Shown here one piece after another: positions 36,871 to 46,367 of a DNA stretch of 64,000 bases. Position numbers and translations under genes: made by a program. Under the pieces are notes generated by a model. The model saw only the letters and a list, made by a program, of their open reading frames with translations. It ran no database searches and was not told the origin of the DNA. Location of the stretch: positions 124,001 to 188,000 of the forward strand of contig NZ_JAKGGD010000006.1 of NCBI RefSeq assembly GCF_021556615.1, read 5' to 3'. Positions within the stretch are counted from its first letter, which is position 1. Each line of letters begins with the position of its first letter. This DNA comes from Paracoccus salsus (GTDB lineage: Bacteria; Pseudomonadota; Alphaproteobacteria; Rhodobacterales; Rhodobacteraceae).

Positions 36871-37128
36871 TTACTCTTCCACGCCGAATTCGCGGTCGAG
36901 CCGGTTCATCCGCCACGCGTAGAAGAAAATCAGTACGATGAAGACCAGGATCGAGCCTTGTTGCGCGAACCAGAATCCCAGATCGGTCCCGCCGATCTTT
37001 ATGCCGGAAATCAATGGTCGCAGGATGATCGCAAAGCCATAGGAGGCAAGTGCCCATATGGCCATGCTGATATAGATGATCCGCAGATTGGCCTTCCAAT
37101 ATGCATTCGTCGATTGTCTGTCACTCAT
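36871..37128 (-). CDS. DUF4212 small subunit of sodium:solute symporter
   Basis: An 85-residue membrane protein with two helices (about 17-38 and 50-70) and the family-typical YWKANLRII at the N-terminus. DUF4212 proteins are small partners of SSS-type transporters and always precede them, as here. The acidic tail DREFGVEE is cytoplasmic or periplasmic depending on topology, not resolved. Confidence 0.9.
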   Translation of the reverse strand: MSDRQSTNAYWKANLRIIYISMAIWALASYGFAIILRPLISGIKIGGTDLGFWFAQQGSILVFIVLIFFYAWRMNRLDREFGVEE

Positions 37129-37224
37129 GTCCTTCGGACCCTCCCAGTTCAGACGTGTCCCTCAATCCGCCCATGTCTCAGTCAACCGCCCCGGTTCCCG
37201 GCGGCAAGGCCGGGGCGCAAGCAA

Positions 37225-37243
37225 GAGGCCGGAACCCGGCCTC
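37225..37243 (-). terminator. Terminator-like hairpin after acs
   Basis: GAGGCCGG at 37225-37232 pairs perfectly with CCGGCCTC at 37236-37243 around a 3-nt loop, 18 nt past the acs stop. The minus-strand sequence after the stem is TTGCTTGC, a poor but T-containing tail. Confidence 0.55.
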
Positions 37244-37261
37244 GCAAGGATCTGTGCCGGG

Positions 37262-39217
37262 TCAGCCCCGGTTCATCCGGTTGGCGATCAGATCGTCCAC
37301 GACCTCTGGCTCGGCCAGGGTCGATGTGTCGCCAAGGCTGCCATAGTCGTTCTCGGCGATCTTGCGCAGGATACGGCGCATGATCTTGCCCGATCGGGTC
37401 TTGGGCATGCCCTGCGCCCACTGGATCAGGTCCGGCTTGGCGATCGGACCGATCTCGGTGCGAACCCATTTCTCCAGCTCGGTGCGCAGCTCGTCGCTGG
37501 GGTCGACACCGTTCATCAGCGTGACATAGGCATAGATTCCCTGACCCTTGACCGGATGCGGGTACCCGACCACCGCGGCTTCGGCAACCTTGTCATGGGC
37601 GACCAGCGCGCTTTCGACCTCGGCGGTGCCCATCCGGTGGCCGCTGACATTGATGACATCGTCCACGCGGCCGGTGATCCAGTAATAGCCATCCTCGTCG
37701 CGACGGCAGCCGTCTCCGGTGAAGTAATACCCCGGGTATTGCTGGAAATAGGTCTCCATGAAGCGCTGATGATCGCCCCAGACGGTCCGCATCTGGCCGG
37801 GCCAGCTGTCGGCGATGCACAGGACGCCCTCGGCGGGGCTGTCTTCGATCAGCTCGGCGCTGTTGGCATCCAGCACGGCGGGCTTCACCCCGAAGAACGG
37901 CACGGTCGCCGAGCCGGGCTTGGTTTCCGTCGCGCCCGGCAACGGCGTGATCAGGTGGCCGCCGGTCTCGGTCTGCCACCAGGTGTCCACGATCGGGCAT
38001 TTGCCCTTGCCGACATGCTGGTTGTACCAGTTCCATGCCTCGGGGTTGATCGGCTCGCCAACCGTTCCCAGCAGGCGCAGGCTGGACAGGTCGTGCTTTT
38101 CGACGAACTCGGCGCCCTTGCCCATCAGCGCGCGAATCGCGGTCGGCGCGGTGTAGAACTGGTTCACCTTGTGCTTGGCGCAGACCTCCCAGAAGCGGCC
38201 GGCATCTGGCCAGGTCGGCACGCCTTCGAACATCAGGGTCGTGGCGCCATTCGCCAGCGGCCCATAGACGATATAGCTGTGGCCGGTGACCCAACCCACG
38301 TCGGCGGTGCACCAGAACACGTCGCCGTCATGATAATCGAAGGTGTATTGGTGGGTCATCGCGGCATAGACCAGATAGCCGCCGGTCGTATGAACGACAC
38401 CCTTCGGCTTGCCCGTCGAACCCGAGGTATACAGCACGAACAGCGGGTCCTCGGCGTTCATCGGGCGCGGCGGACAGTCGGGGCTGACCTCTTTCATCTG
38501 CGCCTTCAGATCGACGTCCCGCCCGGACACCCAGGTGGTCTGGTCGCCGGTATGCTTGACGACCAGGCACCGCACCTTGTCGGAACAATGCAGCAGGGCC
38601 GCGTCGGCGTTCGATTTCAACCCGGTCTTGCGGCCGCCACGCGGCGCGCTGTCGGCGGTGATCAGCACCTTGGCGCCGGAATCGTTGATGCGGTTGGAAA
38701 GCGCATCCGGAGAGAAGCCGGCGAAAACGATCGAGTGGATCGCCCCGATCCGCGCGCAAGCCAGCATCGCATAGGCCGCCTCGGGGATCATCGGCAGATA
38801 GATGACGACGCGGTCGCCGCGCATGACGCCCTGGCTCAGCAGGACATTCGCCATCCGGTTCACGCTGTCGGACAGCTGTTTGTAGGTGATGTGCTGCGCC
38901 TCGACCTTGGGGTCGTCGGGCTCGAAGATGATCGCGGTCTGGTCGCCGCGCGTTTCCAGATGCCGGTCCACGCAGTTGTAGCTGGCGTTCAGGACGCCGT
39001 CCTCGAACCACTTGATGCTCACCTGGCCGAACGTGAAATCGGTGTTCTTGACCTTGGTGTAGGGCTCGATCCAGTCCAGCCGCTTGCCCTCGCGCCCCCA
39101 GAACCCGTCAGGGTCCTGAATCGATTCGGCATAGAGGCGCTGATAATCCTCCGGTCCCACATGGGCGTCTTCAAACCCCCGCGGAATGGCTTGTTTTTTG
39201 ACGTTCTCGGTGCTCAT
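37262..39217 (-). CDS. acs: Acetyl-CoA synthetase
   Basis: A 651-residue AMP-forming acetate:CoA ligase that activates acetate to acetyl-CoA. The phosphate-binding loop is [12 protein letters not shown], the acyl site includes WWQTETGG, the hinge region is [17 protein letters not shown], and the catalytic/acetylatable Lys is in TRSGKIMRR. Length matches E. coli Acs. The gene heads the acs, DUF4212, actP, DUF294 row, so uptake and activation of acetate are encoded together. Confidence 0.97.
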   Translation of the reverse strand: MSTENVKKQAIPRGFEDAHVGPEDYQRLYAESIQDPDGFWGREGKRLDWIEPYTKVKNTDFTFGQVSIKWFEDGVLNASYNCVDRHLETRGDQTAIIFEPDDPKVEAQHITYKQLSDSVNRMANVLLSQGVMRGDRVVIYLPMIPEAAYAMLACARIGAIHSIVFAGFSPDALSNRINDSGAKVLITADSAPRGGRKTGLKSNADAALLHCSDKVRCLVVKHTGDQTTWVSGRDVDLKAQMKEVSPDCPPRPMNAEDPLFVLYTSGSTGKPKGVVHTTGGYLVYAAMTHQYTFDYHDGDVFWCTADVGWVTGHSYIVYGPLANGATTLMFEGVPTWPDAGRFWEVCAKHKVNQFYTAPTAIRALMGKGAEFVEKHDLSSLRLLGTVGEPINPEAWNWYNQHVGKGKCPIVDTWWQTETGGHLITPLPGATETKPGSATVPFFGVKPAVLDANSAELIEDSPAEGVLCIADSWPGQMRTVWGDHQRFMETYFQQYPGYYFTGDGCRRDEDGYYWITGRVDDVINVSGHRMGTAEVESALVAHDKVAEAAVVGYPHPVKGQGIYAYVTLMNGVDPSDELRTELEKWVRTEIGPIAKPDLIQWAQGMPKTRSGKIMRRILRKIAENDYGSLGDTSTLAEPEVVDDLIANRMNRG

Positions 39218-39293
39218 GGTCCCTCCTCACGGCAATCAAGCGGCCAGCGCGCAGCTTCCCATCGGCTGCAGGCGGGCGGCTTTTCGCGTTGGG

Positions 39294-39405
39294 AAGGATG
39301 TTAATCACAATCAGACGGAAAAGTTAAGCCTTTTTTAAACAACGATTTTTTTGTTAATTTATTGACTGAATGTTAGCGTATAATGTAAATAATTCACAAG
39401 CCCGT
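39294..39405. promoter_or_regulatory. AT-rich region upstream of acs
   Basis: About 110 nt with a marked run of A and T (TTTTTTAAAC, ATTTTTTTGTTAATTT, TATAATGTAAATAATT) in an otherwise very GC-rich window. It lies just upstream of acs on the minus strand and probably holds the acs promoter. A TTAA-N7-TTAA match at 39324-39338 is not convincing in such AT-rich sequence. Confidence 0.45.
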
Positions 39406-39415
39406 CAGAGACCCA

Positions 39416-39440
39416 GTCTGGCGGTCTCGGACCGCCAGAC
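39416..39440. terminator. Perfect 11-bp hairpin downstream of the beta-helix gene
   Basis: GTCTGGCGGTC at 39416-39426 pairs exactly with 39430-39440 around a 3-nt loop. Together with the next hairpin it lies between the beta-helix gene end and the AT-rich region, so it probably ends minus-strand transcription before the acs promoter. Confidence 0.6.
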
Positions 39441-39443
39441 CAA

Positions 39444-39474
39444 GCCGCCGCGAGACTCCTGGTCCCGCGGCGGC
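39444..39474. terminator. Second hairpin downstream of the beta-helix gene
   Basis: GCCGCCGCG at 39444-39452 pairs exactly with CGCGGCGGC at 39466-39474, with a 13-nt middle that can pair partly. It lies 27 nt past the beta-helix stop, just before the 11-bp hairpin. No clear U-tract follows. Confidence 0.55.
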
Positions 39475-39501
39475 CTCGCGTGTCGATTCCGGTCGGGTGA
39501 C

Positions 39502-41796
39502 TCAGACCGGACGGTCCATCCGGGCATAGACACAGACCTTGCCCATGACCGGCGTGCTCCAGTTCAGCCGGACCTGTCTCTTGCTGGTGCCAACGAAGGT
39601 CTGGACCCATGGCATCGCATCGACGCGGGCGCCGCTGGCATTGGTGACCGGCCCCTCCAGGATCAAGGATTGTACGGACTTCGCCCAGCCCTGGAACGGC
39701 AATCCTTCGATCACCGGCAACGTCCAGCCAGCGGACAGGCTGTTCTGGACGTGCTGGACCATCAGCGGATTCGAAACGTAATTGGCGATCCCGTTGAAGG
39801 TATTGGCCTCGAACTGGATGTTCCGCATGTTGTTGTAGTCCAAATCCGCGATCGAGGTGTCGACACGCTCGATCCTCTCGATCTGGTTCCACAGCGACTT
39901 GAAGACATTCCCGGACACCGTCAGGCCGTGAATGAAGTGCCCGGCACCAAAGGGCTTCACCGTCAGCCAGGTAAACCAGGGAACCGCCCGGCTGCACAGA
40001 CAGGTGTTTCCGGTGATCGTCAGCCCGCCAAAGCTGTATTCGCTGCCGCTGAAGACAGGATAGGCGCTGTGTTCGTTCGTCCATTCGATCGAGGCATTGT
40101 CGATATAGTTGCCCGAAATCGTCGTCTGCACATTGGTCTGGGTCAGCACCAGGCCGGCGTAGCGCAGACCGTCATTGCTGTTGTCTCCCTGGAACCAATG
40201 GTTGCCCGAGATGATATGGCCGCCGCCACATGCCACCATGAAATGCGCGAAGCGCACGAACCGGTTGTTGCGGATCTTCGTGTCGTTGGCGTTGACGTTG
40301 ATGGCGACCGTCCGGCGTTGCTGCGCGGGCAGGGTCATCTCGTCCGACAGGAACTGGCAGCGATCGACCAGCATGTCCTGACAGCCGCTGCCGATCGAGG
40401 TGATGGCGCGATCCTTCGGGCGGGTGAAGTAGCAGTCGCGAACGGCGATCATCTCGCCGTCGGCAGGCAGCATGATGGCACTGCCGACGCCCTGGCAATT
40501 CAGGTCCAGATCGACAAAGTTCAACCGGTCCAGCTTTCCGATCTCCGAAAAATCGAACATGTAGCGATAGCGCTCGAAATCATAGCTGCGGGTCCCGGCC
40601 CCACCATAAAGCGGTTGCGACAGTTGCAGCCATCCATCCGCGATGCTCTTCGACCTGACATAGACCTCGCGCCCGACGCCATTTCCGATCACCCGGCTGC
40701 CGACCTCGATCGCCGCGACATTGGCGACATTCGTCAGTCGCAGGGGATTGGACGGGTTGTAGGTCGCGGTGCTGGTCCAGGTCCCGGTATCCCAGGCCGG
40801 GCCGGGAACCGCCATGACGCTGCCGTTGCAGATCACGCGTCGGTTCGAGAATTCGGTCAGTTGCGGGGCAAGATCGCGGATCATCAGCGGTTCGGTCAGG
40901 TCGACCCGCCGGCCGCGCAGGTCCAGCGCGACATGGTCGGTATAGCCGAGCAGGGCCTGAAGCGCCTTCTTCATCCCCAGCGTCTCGTCGGCAAAGGCGT
41001 CCGCGTAGGTCGGATAGTCGAAGCTTTCGAGGAATGCGACCCGGGTATCGGCCGGGGTGCTCAGCCTTCCCTTGAACCGGATCGGGCTACGGATGCCGAT
41101 ATCGCCCTCGATCCGGAAATTGCCCTCGGGAACCAGGATCCACCCGCCATTCGCGGCATTGTCGGCGGCCAGGAAGGCGGCGCGGTCATTGGTGACCCCG
41201 TCGCCGACCGCGCCGTAATCGCGCACGTCCACCCAGTCGATCAGCGACGGCACAAAGGCCGCGGTCACGTCCTCGATGCGGATCGATTCGATGCGGAACG
41301 CGCCGCCATTCGCCCCGATCAGGTCCAGCCCGAAATGGCCGTAGATCGGCCGCGTCCCCCAGCCCATGTCCACGCCCCCGCGCGAACCGACCCCGACGAT
41401 CGCGCTGACTTCGACCACCTCGCCGTAAGTCTGCAACGGAATGGTCGGGCCGATTTCGGTGAGGCCGGTCACATGGTTGCGGTTGCCGTCACCCGCCCAT
41501 CCGGCAATCCTGACACTGCACAGCGCGCCCGCCACCGCCTTCACCCGAGCCGAGACACGCAGATACACGCCCGGGATGATCGGCGTCTCGCCCACAAAGC
41601 GGACGCTGGTCGTCGTTTGCTGCTTGAAGATTTCCAGACAGGCCCCGAAATCCTGATCCGCGGGGTTGATCCCGGCATTGTCGGCCGAGGCCCATGTCGC
41701 GCTGCCGGGTGTGCCGTCGCTGCGGGACCAGGCGCTCAAGCCCGCCCTGAACGCCGGCGGCATCAGCAACAGCCCGTTGGTGATCGCTATGTTCAT
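39502..41796 (-). CDS. Right-handed beta-helix protein (GH28-related / pectate-lyase-superfamily), possible GTA-associated spike
   Basis: A 764-residue protein. The N-terminal 190 residues form a separate domain (opening MNIAITNGLLLMPPAF, with ACLEIFKQQTTTSVRF), then DVRDYGAVGDGVTNDRAAF begins a pectate-lyase-superfamily beta-helix as found in phage tail spikes and polysaccharide lyases. Many ISGN/ITGN/VSGN repeats mark helix turns (for example TISGNYIDN, TITGNTCL, TVSGNVFK). There is no signal peptide. GGAG lies 8 nt before the ATG. A near-CtrA box is upstream and two hairpins are downstream, so it is a monocistronic unit. I suspect a capsule-binding spike of a gene transfer agent; a cell-surface or capsule-modifying role is the alternative. 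Confidence 0.78.
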   Translation of the reverse strand: MNIAITNGLLLMPPAFRAGLSAWSRSDGTPGSATWASADNAGINPADQDFGACLEIFKQQTTTSVRFVGETPIIPGVYLRVSARVKAVAGALCSVRIAGWAGDGNRNHVTGLTEIGPTIPLQTYGEVVEVSAIVGVGSRGGVDMGWGTRPIYGHFGLDLIGANGGAFRIESIRIEDVTAAFVPSLIDWVDVRDYGAVGDGVTNDRAAFLAADNAANGGWILVPEGNFRIEGDIGIRSPIRFKGRLSTPADTRVAFLESFDYPTYADAFADETLGMKKALQALLGYTDHVALDLRGRRVDLTEPLMIRDLAPQLTEFSNRRVICNGSVMAVPGPAWDTGTWTSTATYNPSNPLRLTNVANVAAIEVGSRVIGNGVGREVYVRSKSIADGWLQLSQPLYGGAGTRSYDFERYRYMFDFSEIGKLDRLNFVDLDLNCQGVGSAIMLPADGEMIAVRDCYFTRPKDRAITSIGSGCQDMLVDRCQFLSDEMTLPAQQRRTVAINVNANDTKIRNNRFVRFAHFMVACGGGHIISGNHWFQGDNSNDGLRYAGLVLTQTNVQTTISGNYIDNASIEWTNEHSAYPVFSGSEYSFGGLTITGNTCLCSRAVPWFTWLTVKPFGAGHFIHGLTVSGNVFKSLWNQIERIERVDTSIADLDYNNMRNIQFEANTFNGIANYVSNPLMVQHVQNSLSAGWTLPVIEGLPFQGWAKSVQSLILEGPVTNASGARVDAMPWVQTFVGTSKRQVRLNWSTPVMGKVCVYARMDRPV

Positions 41797-41866
41797 TCAC
41801 TATCTCCCCAAGACGGAACAGAAGCGGGCCCGTCGGACGACCCCGGCTCAATGCCTGAGAAAATAG

Positions 41867-41882
41867 TTGATGAAAGGTTAAC
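41867..41882 (-). promoter_or_regulatory. Near-match CtrA box upstream of the beta-helix gene
   Basis: On the plus strand TTGA at 41867-41870 and TTAAC at 41878-41882 are separated by 7 nt, matching TTAA-N7-TTAAC at eight of nine positions. It lies 71-86 nt upstream of the beta-helix start codon, almost the same distance as the full box upstream of the GTA endolysin gene. Regulation by CtrA is inferred. Confidence 0.45.
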
Positions 41883-41954
41883 GACCGGTGAAACCGGCGC
41901 GCGCTGCAACGTTCGCCGGCGCAACGGACGCAGCGACAGCGGGACGGTCGAAGG

Positions 41955-43592
41955 TCAGTCAGCCACCGGCCGTATCTGGTCTGCCCCCGAACCGTCCTCA
42001 ACCGCAGACGGGGTTTCGGCGGTCAGCTCTCCGGCCAGTGCCCGCTCGATCAGCGCGCGGGTTTCATCGATCCCGTAAAGCGCGATGAAACCGCCGAAGC
42101 GCGGCCCCTGATCGGCACCCAGCAGGACCTGATACAGCGCCGCGAACCATTCGCGCAGAGGTTCGAAACCATGTTCCTTGCCGACCGCGAAGACCATCGA
42201 TTGCAAAGCCTCGGGATCGGCCGGCTGGTCCCACGCCACCAGACGACCGGCAAGGTCCTCCATCGCGCGACGCTCGATATCGGAAGCTGCGCGATAGTGC
42301 CGGGTCGGCGCCACGAAGTCATGGAAATAGCGCAGAGCGAACCCCGCGGCCTGATCCAGTCCGGGATGGGTCTCGGGGCTGGCCTCGGGTGCGTAGCGGC
42401 GGATAAAGCCCCACAGCCCGGCCTTGCCACTCGCGCCCGCGACCGAGGCCAGGTTCAGCAGCATCTGGAAGGGAACCACCATGTCCGATTCCGGGACTTG
42501 CCCGCCATGGATATGCCAGACCGGGTTGGCCAGTTGCTGTTCCTGTGTCTGATCGGGATAGGCGCGCAGTTGCTGGTGATATTCGTCGACCGCCTTGGGG
42601 ATCCCGTCGAAATACATGCGCTTGGCGGTCTTGGGCTTCTGGAACATGAAATAGGACAGGCTTTCGGTCGCGGCATAAGTCAGCCACTCGTCGATCGACA
42701 GCCCGTTTCCCTTGGATTTGCTGATCTTCTGCCCGTGCTGGTCCAGGAACAGCTCGTAGATGAAATGCTCGGGCTTGCGACCGCCCAGGATCTCGCAGAT
42801 GCCGTCATAGATGGGCGTGTTGGTGCTGTGATCCTTGCCGTACATCTCGAAATCGACATCCAGCGCCGCCCAACGCGCACCGAAATCGGGCTTCCATTGC
42901 AGTTTGACCTGGCCACCGGTGACCGGCAACGTCATCTCCTGCCCGTCCTCGTCGAAGGTGATGGTGCCGTTCTTCGCATCGACATGCTTGATCGGCACAT
43001 AAAGGACACGACCGGTTGTCGGGCTGATCGGCAGAAAGCAGCTATAGGTCTGCTGGCGCTCCTCGCGCAGCGACGCCAGCATCACCTGCATGATGGCATC
43101 GTATTTCTCGGCCGCGCGCAGCAGCGTCGCGTCGAAGCGACCGGACTTGTAGAATTCCGTGGCGCTGATGAATTCGTACTCGAATCCGAACGTGTCCAGG
43201 AACCTGCGCAGCATGGCATTGTTGTGCCCGCCGAAGCTGTCATGCGTGCCGAACGGGTCCGGCACGGTCGTCAGCGGCTTCTGCAGATGCTGACGCAACA
43301 TGTCCTGCTGCGGGACATTGTCGGGCACCTTGCGCATGCCGTCCATGTCATCGGAAAAGCAGATCAGCCGGGTCGGAATGTCGCTGATGATCTCGAACGC
43401 GCGGCGGATCATGGTCGTCCGGGCGACTTCCCCGAACGTGCCGATATGGGGCAGCCCCGACGGGCCATAGCCGGTCTCGAACAGCACGAAGCCCTTTTCG
43501 GGATCCTTCTTCCCATAGCGTTTCAGCACCCGGCGCGCCTCTTCGAACGGCCAGGCCTTCGATGTCATTGCGGCGTCGCGCAGGGTGGTCAT
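41955..43592 (-). CDS. lysK: Lysyl-tRNA synthetase, class I (archaeal type)
   Basis: A 545-residue class I enzyme unrelated to the class II LysS of E. coli. The HIGH motif is GLPHIGTF and the KMSKS motif is KISKSKGNG. Class I LysRS is the usual form in many alphaproteobacteria. The ATG chosen has AGGAG 9 nt upstream; a TTG seven codons earlier is not needed. It is divergent from the TerB-like gene with a 92-nt gap. Confidence 0.95.
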   Translation of the reverse strand: MTTLRDAAMTSKAWPFEEARRVLKRYGKKDPEKGFVLFETGYGPSGLPHIGTFGEVARTTMIRRAFEIISDIPTRLICFSDDMDGMRKVPDNVPQQDMLRQHLQKPLTTVPDPFGTHDSFGGHNNAMLRRFLDTFGFEYEFISATEFYKSGRFDATLLRAAEKYDAIMQVMLASLREERQQTYSCFLPISPTTGRVLYVPIKHVDAKNGTITFDEDGQEMTLPVTGGQVKLQWKPDFGARWAALDVDFEMYGKDHSTNTPIYDGICEILGGRKPEHFIYELFLDQHGQKISKSKGNGLSIDEWLTYAATESLSYFMFQKPKTAKRMYFDGIPKAVDEYHQQLRAYPDQTQEQQLANPVWHIHGGQVPESDMVVPFQMLLNLASVAGASGKAGLWGFIRRYAPEASPETHPGLDQAAGFALRYFHDFVAPTRHYRAASDIERRAMEDLAGRLVAWDQPADPEALQSMVFAVGKEHGFEPLREWFAALYQVLLGADQGPRFGGFIALYGIDETRALIERALAGELTAETPSAVEDGSGADQIRPVAD

Positions 43593-43684
43593 TGCATGAT
43601 ACTCCTGTTCCAAGGATATGACGCCTTATTGAAAGCGCGCGGAATCGTCAATAATTTGCGCCCGCGCCAGATGGAGAACCGACC

Positions 43685-44107
43685 ATGACCACCGAACTGC
43701 CGTCCTTTTCTCCCTGCGATTCGCTGGTTGCTGTGATGGTCGCCGTGTCGGCGTCGGACGAAACCATGCGCACCTCGGAGCTGGTGGCGATCCAGCGGAA
43801 TGTCGATCACGCGCCGGTGTTCGCGAATTACGACGACGAACGGATCCGCGCCGTCAGTCAGACCGTGATCTCGCTTTTCGAGGACGAGGACGGACTTGAC
43901 GCGCTTTTCGGGCTGATTCGCGACGCGCTGCCTGAAAAGCTGTACGAGACGGCCTATGCGCTGGCTTGCGACGTGGCCGCCGCCGACGGCCGGCTTTACG
44001 AGAACGAGATCGAGATGCTGGCCGAGATCCGTCACCAGTTGTCCATAGCGCGACTGCACGCCGCCGCCATCGAATTGTCGGCCCAGGTGCGTCACCGCGT
44101 CCTGTAG
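43685..44107 (+). CDS. TerB-like (tellurite resistance family) protein
   Basis: A 140-residue all-helical cytoplasmic protein of the TerB/DjlA-N fold. The diagnostic acidic stretch is LACDVAAADGRLYENE, where Asp and Glu residues would bind metal, and the first repeat has VAVSASDETMRTSE. GGAG precedes the ATG. No other ter genes are nearby, so a role in tellurite resistance is not implied. It converges on dacB with a 10-nt gap. Confidence 0.82.
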   Translation: MTTELPSFSPCDSLVAVMVAVSASDETMRTSELVAIQRNVDHAPVFANYDDERIRAVSQTVISLFEDEDGLDALFGLIRDALPEKLYETAYALACDVAAADGRLYENEIEMLAEIRHQLSIARLHAAAIELSAQVRHRVL

Positions 44108-44117
44108 CGCGGCGTCG

Positions 44118-45533
44118 TCACAGGAACCGCTGCGCCCAGCCATCCAGCAATTGACGTTGCAGCGTCTTCGCGCTGCGGGTCCAGCCCCTGGCGCCGCCCG
44201 GCCGTTCCGTGCCACTGGTCTCTGCATGACGCGCGCCGTCCACACACAGGATGGCAAAGACCGCCCGTTGCGATGTCGGTCCCCGAACATGGCCGGCCAG
44301 GTTGGAGACGAAATTCAGCGTCCCGGTCTTGGCCTCGACCCGGTAAGTCCGGCCCCGGATCGCGCCAAGCTCGTCATCAAGCGGGTTCCGCTTCAGCATT
44401 CCGGCCAGATCTGACGCGCCCTCGGCTGACAGGATCGCCCGCGCCAGTCCTTCGGCGGTCACGCGGCTTTCACCCGACAGCCCGGAATGATCCGCCAGAT
44501 GGAACCCGGCGCCCAGGCCCTGACCGCGCAACCAGGCCTGCATCGCAGACGCCGAGGCCGCCAGATCGGCCGCGCCGCTCGCGTGAAGCCCCACCACCTC
44601 GGCCGTCAGGTTGGTCGAGAAAGACAGCATGTCGCGCAGGATCCGGGCCAGCGGGGGACTGTCCACGCCGGCGAGTTCCTGACTCGCGGGCAGGGATGGG
44701 GCGATTTGCGGCGCAGGCAGTGCCAGCCCCTTCGCGCGACAAAGGGTCTGGAAGACATCGCCGGCATAAAGCTCTGGCTGGCGAACGGGCAGCCAGCGGC
44801 TGCCCGGGCGTGCCAGCGCGGTGCGGGCCACGGTCCAGCGTTCCCGGCCCTCCGCCTCGGCGTATTCGAACAGACCGGCCTGATCGCCCGCCTCGGCGGT
44901 GATGGTGTAGGCGCGCGGCGAATTCGCCGCTGCCCGCGCCTCCAGCCGCAATGTCACGCCGCCATCGGCCGGACGCCAGCCCAGATGGACGCGGTTGAAG
45001 TTCAGGATCATGCCCGACATGGCTGGATTGTAGGCCAGGTGGTCCGCCTGTTCCGGCGCGATCTCGGCGATACGCGGCAAGGCTCCGCCCCAGACGAGGA
45101 AACGCGCCGGACTGGTCTGGCCGGTCACCACCAGTTCATCGGCAAGCGCCGCAAGATCATCGGTGCTGAGAACCGGATCGCCGCCCCCGGCCAGAATCAG
45201 GGTGTCGCCCGCCCGCAGCACGCGCGTGCGAAACCGATACGCCCCTCCCAGCCGGGCCATCGCGTAAAGTGCCGTCAGCACCTTCATCGTGCTGGCCGGC
45301 GGAAGCGGTCTGGCGGCCTCACCGCCATCCAGAAGGGCACCGGTCCGCGCGTCCAGCAGCGCATGGCCGATTGTACCCGGCAGTCCTGCACGCGCGATCA
45401 GGTGCTCCGCGGATGGCGACGGCCGGACAGGCGGACGCTGCGCCAGGCCCGTCGGCGCCTGCTCGGCCCATCCCCGCGCGACCGGCAGCGACAAGGCGCC
45501 CGCCAGCACGCCGCGCCGGGTCAGCGCCGTCAC
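44118..45533 (-). CDS. dacB: D-alanyl-D-alanine carboxypeptidase/endopeptidase, PBP4 type
   Basis: A 471-residue periplasmic peptidoglycan hydrolase of peptidase family S13. The catalytic motifs are SxxK in PPASTMKVL, SxN in SFSTNLT, and KTG in AKTGTL. The N-terminus MTALTRRGVLAGALSLPVARG has an RR-containing signal that could be Tat or Sec. A GTG start overlaps the nadD stop by 4 nt with AAGGA just upstream; an ATG-led extension further upstream would run through nadD and is rejected. Confidence 0.92.
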   Translation of the reverse strand: MTALTRRGVLAGALSLPVARGWAEQAPTGLAQRPPVRPSPSAEHLIARAGLPGTIGHALLDARTGALLDGGEAARPLPPASTMKVLTALYAMARLGGAYRFRTRVLRAGDTLILAGGGDPVLSTDDLAALADELVVTGQTSPARFLVWGGALPRIAEIAPEQADHLAYNPAMSGMILNFNRVHLGWRPADGGVTLRLEARAAANSPRAYTITAEAGDQAGLFEYAEAEGRERWTVARTALARPGSRWLPVRQPELYAGDVFQTLCRAKGLALPAPQIAPSLPASQELAGVDSPPLARILRDMLSFSTNLTAEVVGLHASGAADLAASASAMQAWLRGQGLGAGFHLADHSGLSGESRVTAEGLARAILSAEGASDLAGMLKRNPLDDELGAIRGRTYRVEAKTGTLNFVSNLAGHVRGPTSQRAVFAILCVDGARHAETSGTERPGGARGWTRSAKTLQRQLLDGWAQRFL

Positions 45534-46150
45534 GATCCTTCCCCCGATGATGCGTGCTGGCCAAGCGAGGCCCGGATCGCCGTCGATGAATGAGGACGCA
45601 TCGGCAGGTTTATCAGCACCCAGGCAGGCGGGCGTCGCCGTGCGAGGCTTGCGGCCTGCGACTGCGGCAGGCGCCATCGGCGCATGATCTGCGCCGCGAC
45701 CGAGTTCCGGGCCGCGACACGCGTTCCGGGCCGCGCAAGAACACCGATCGGCACCATTCGTGCGATCTGGCGCCAGCGGTCCCATCGATCGAACTGCACC
45801 AGATTGTCGGACCCCATGAGCCACACGAAGCGAACGCCGGGATATCGCTTCTGCAGCGCGGCGATGGTGTCGGCGGTCATCCTCGTTCCCAGGCGCGCCT
45901 CGATATCGGTGACCTCGACCGAAGGATCCTGCAACAGCTTGCGTGCATCGGCGATGCGGTGGTCTATCGGCGCGGGTCCACGCGTTTTCAGCGGATTGCC
46001 CGGCGAGATCATCCACCAGATCCGGTCAAGCTGAAAGCGGCGCATCGCCACCCGGGTGATATGCACATGCCCGGCGTGGGCAGGATCGAACGATCCGCCC
46101 AGAAGTCCGATCCGCATGCCCGGTCGCGCGAGGGGAAATCCGTCAGCCAT
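45530..46150 (-). CDS. nadD: Nicotinate-nucleotide adenylyltransferase
   Basis: A 206-residue enzyme that adenylates nicotinate mononucleotide in NAD synthesis. The nucleotide-binding motif is GLLGGSFDPAHAGHVH and the C-terminal signature is SSTAIRASL. An internal ATG 11 codons on (MRIGLLGG) is an alternative start. It is translationally coupled to dacB. Confidence 0.95.
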   Translation of the reverse strand: MADGFPLARPGMRIGLLGGSFDPAHAGHVHITRVAMRRFQLDRIWWMISPGNPLKTRGPAPIDHRIADARKLLQDPSVEVTDIEARLGTRMTADTIAALQKRYPGVRFVWLMGSDNLVQFDRWDRWRQIARMVPIGVLARPGTRVAARNSVAAQIMRRWRLPQSQAASLARRRPPAWVLINLPMRPHSSTAIRASLGQHASSGEGS

Positions 46151-46367
46151 TCCACAGGTTTAGACGATCCCGGCGGGCAAGCCAACCGGTTGTTCTGGCC
46201 GATGGGAAACCACGACACCCAGCCATGGGCACGCCGGCAGCCCGGGTCGGTCACCACGCATCGGTCACCAGGACAGAACCGGCAGAAGCCCGACACGCGT
46301 CCCGGGCGCCCCTTTCGAACGACCGGCAGCGGGTGCGCGCGCCTCACCCCAGGTCGTCAGGCTTGCT

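Noticed and set aside
37076-39304. Long plus-strand open frame opposite acs.
   Set aside because: Same antisense effect; acs has all its motifs and length, and the opposite frame reads as low-complexity Arg/Gly/Asp-rich sequence.
39324-39338. TTAA-N7-TTAA match upstream of acs, formally a CtrA box.
   Set aside because: It lies in a run of A and T where such a match is expected by chance, it is over 100 nt from the acs start, and acs is not a known CtrA target in relatives.
43685-44107. Tellurite resistance locus.
   Set aside because: Only a lone TerB-like protein is present; no terC, terD, terE or terZ genes are adjacent.
46249-46272. Short direct repeat CGGTCACCA in the gap before the HNOBA-GGDEF gene's 3' end.
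   Set aside because: Two copies of nine bases in a 217-nt gap with no other structure; not enough to support an operator or array.
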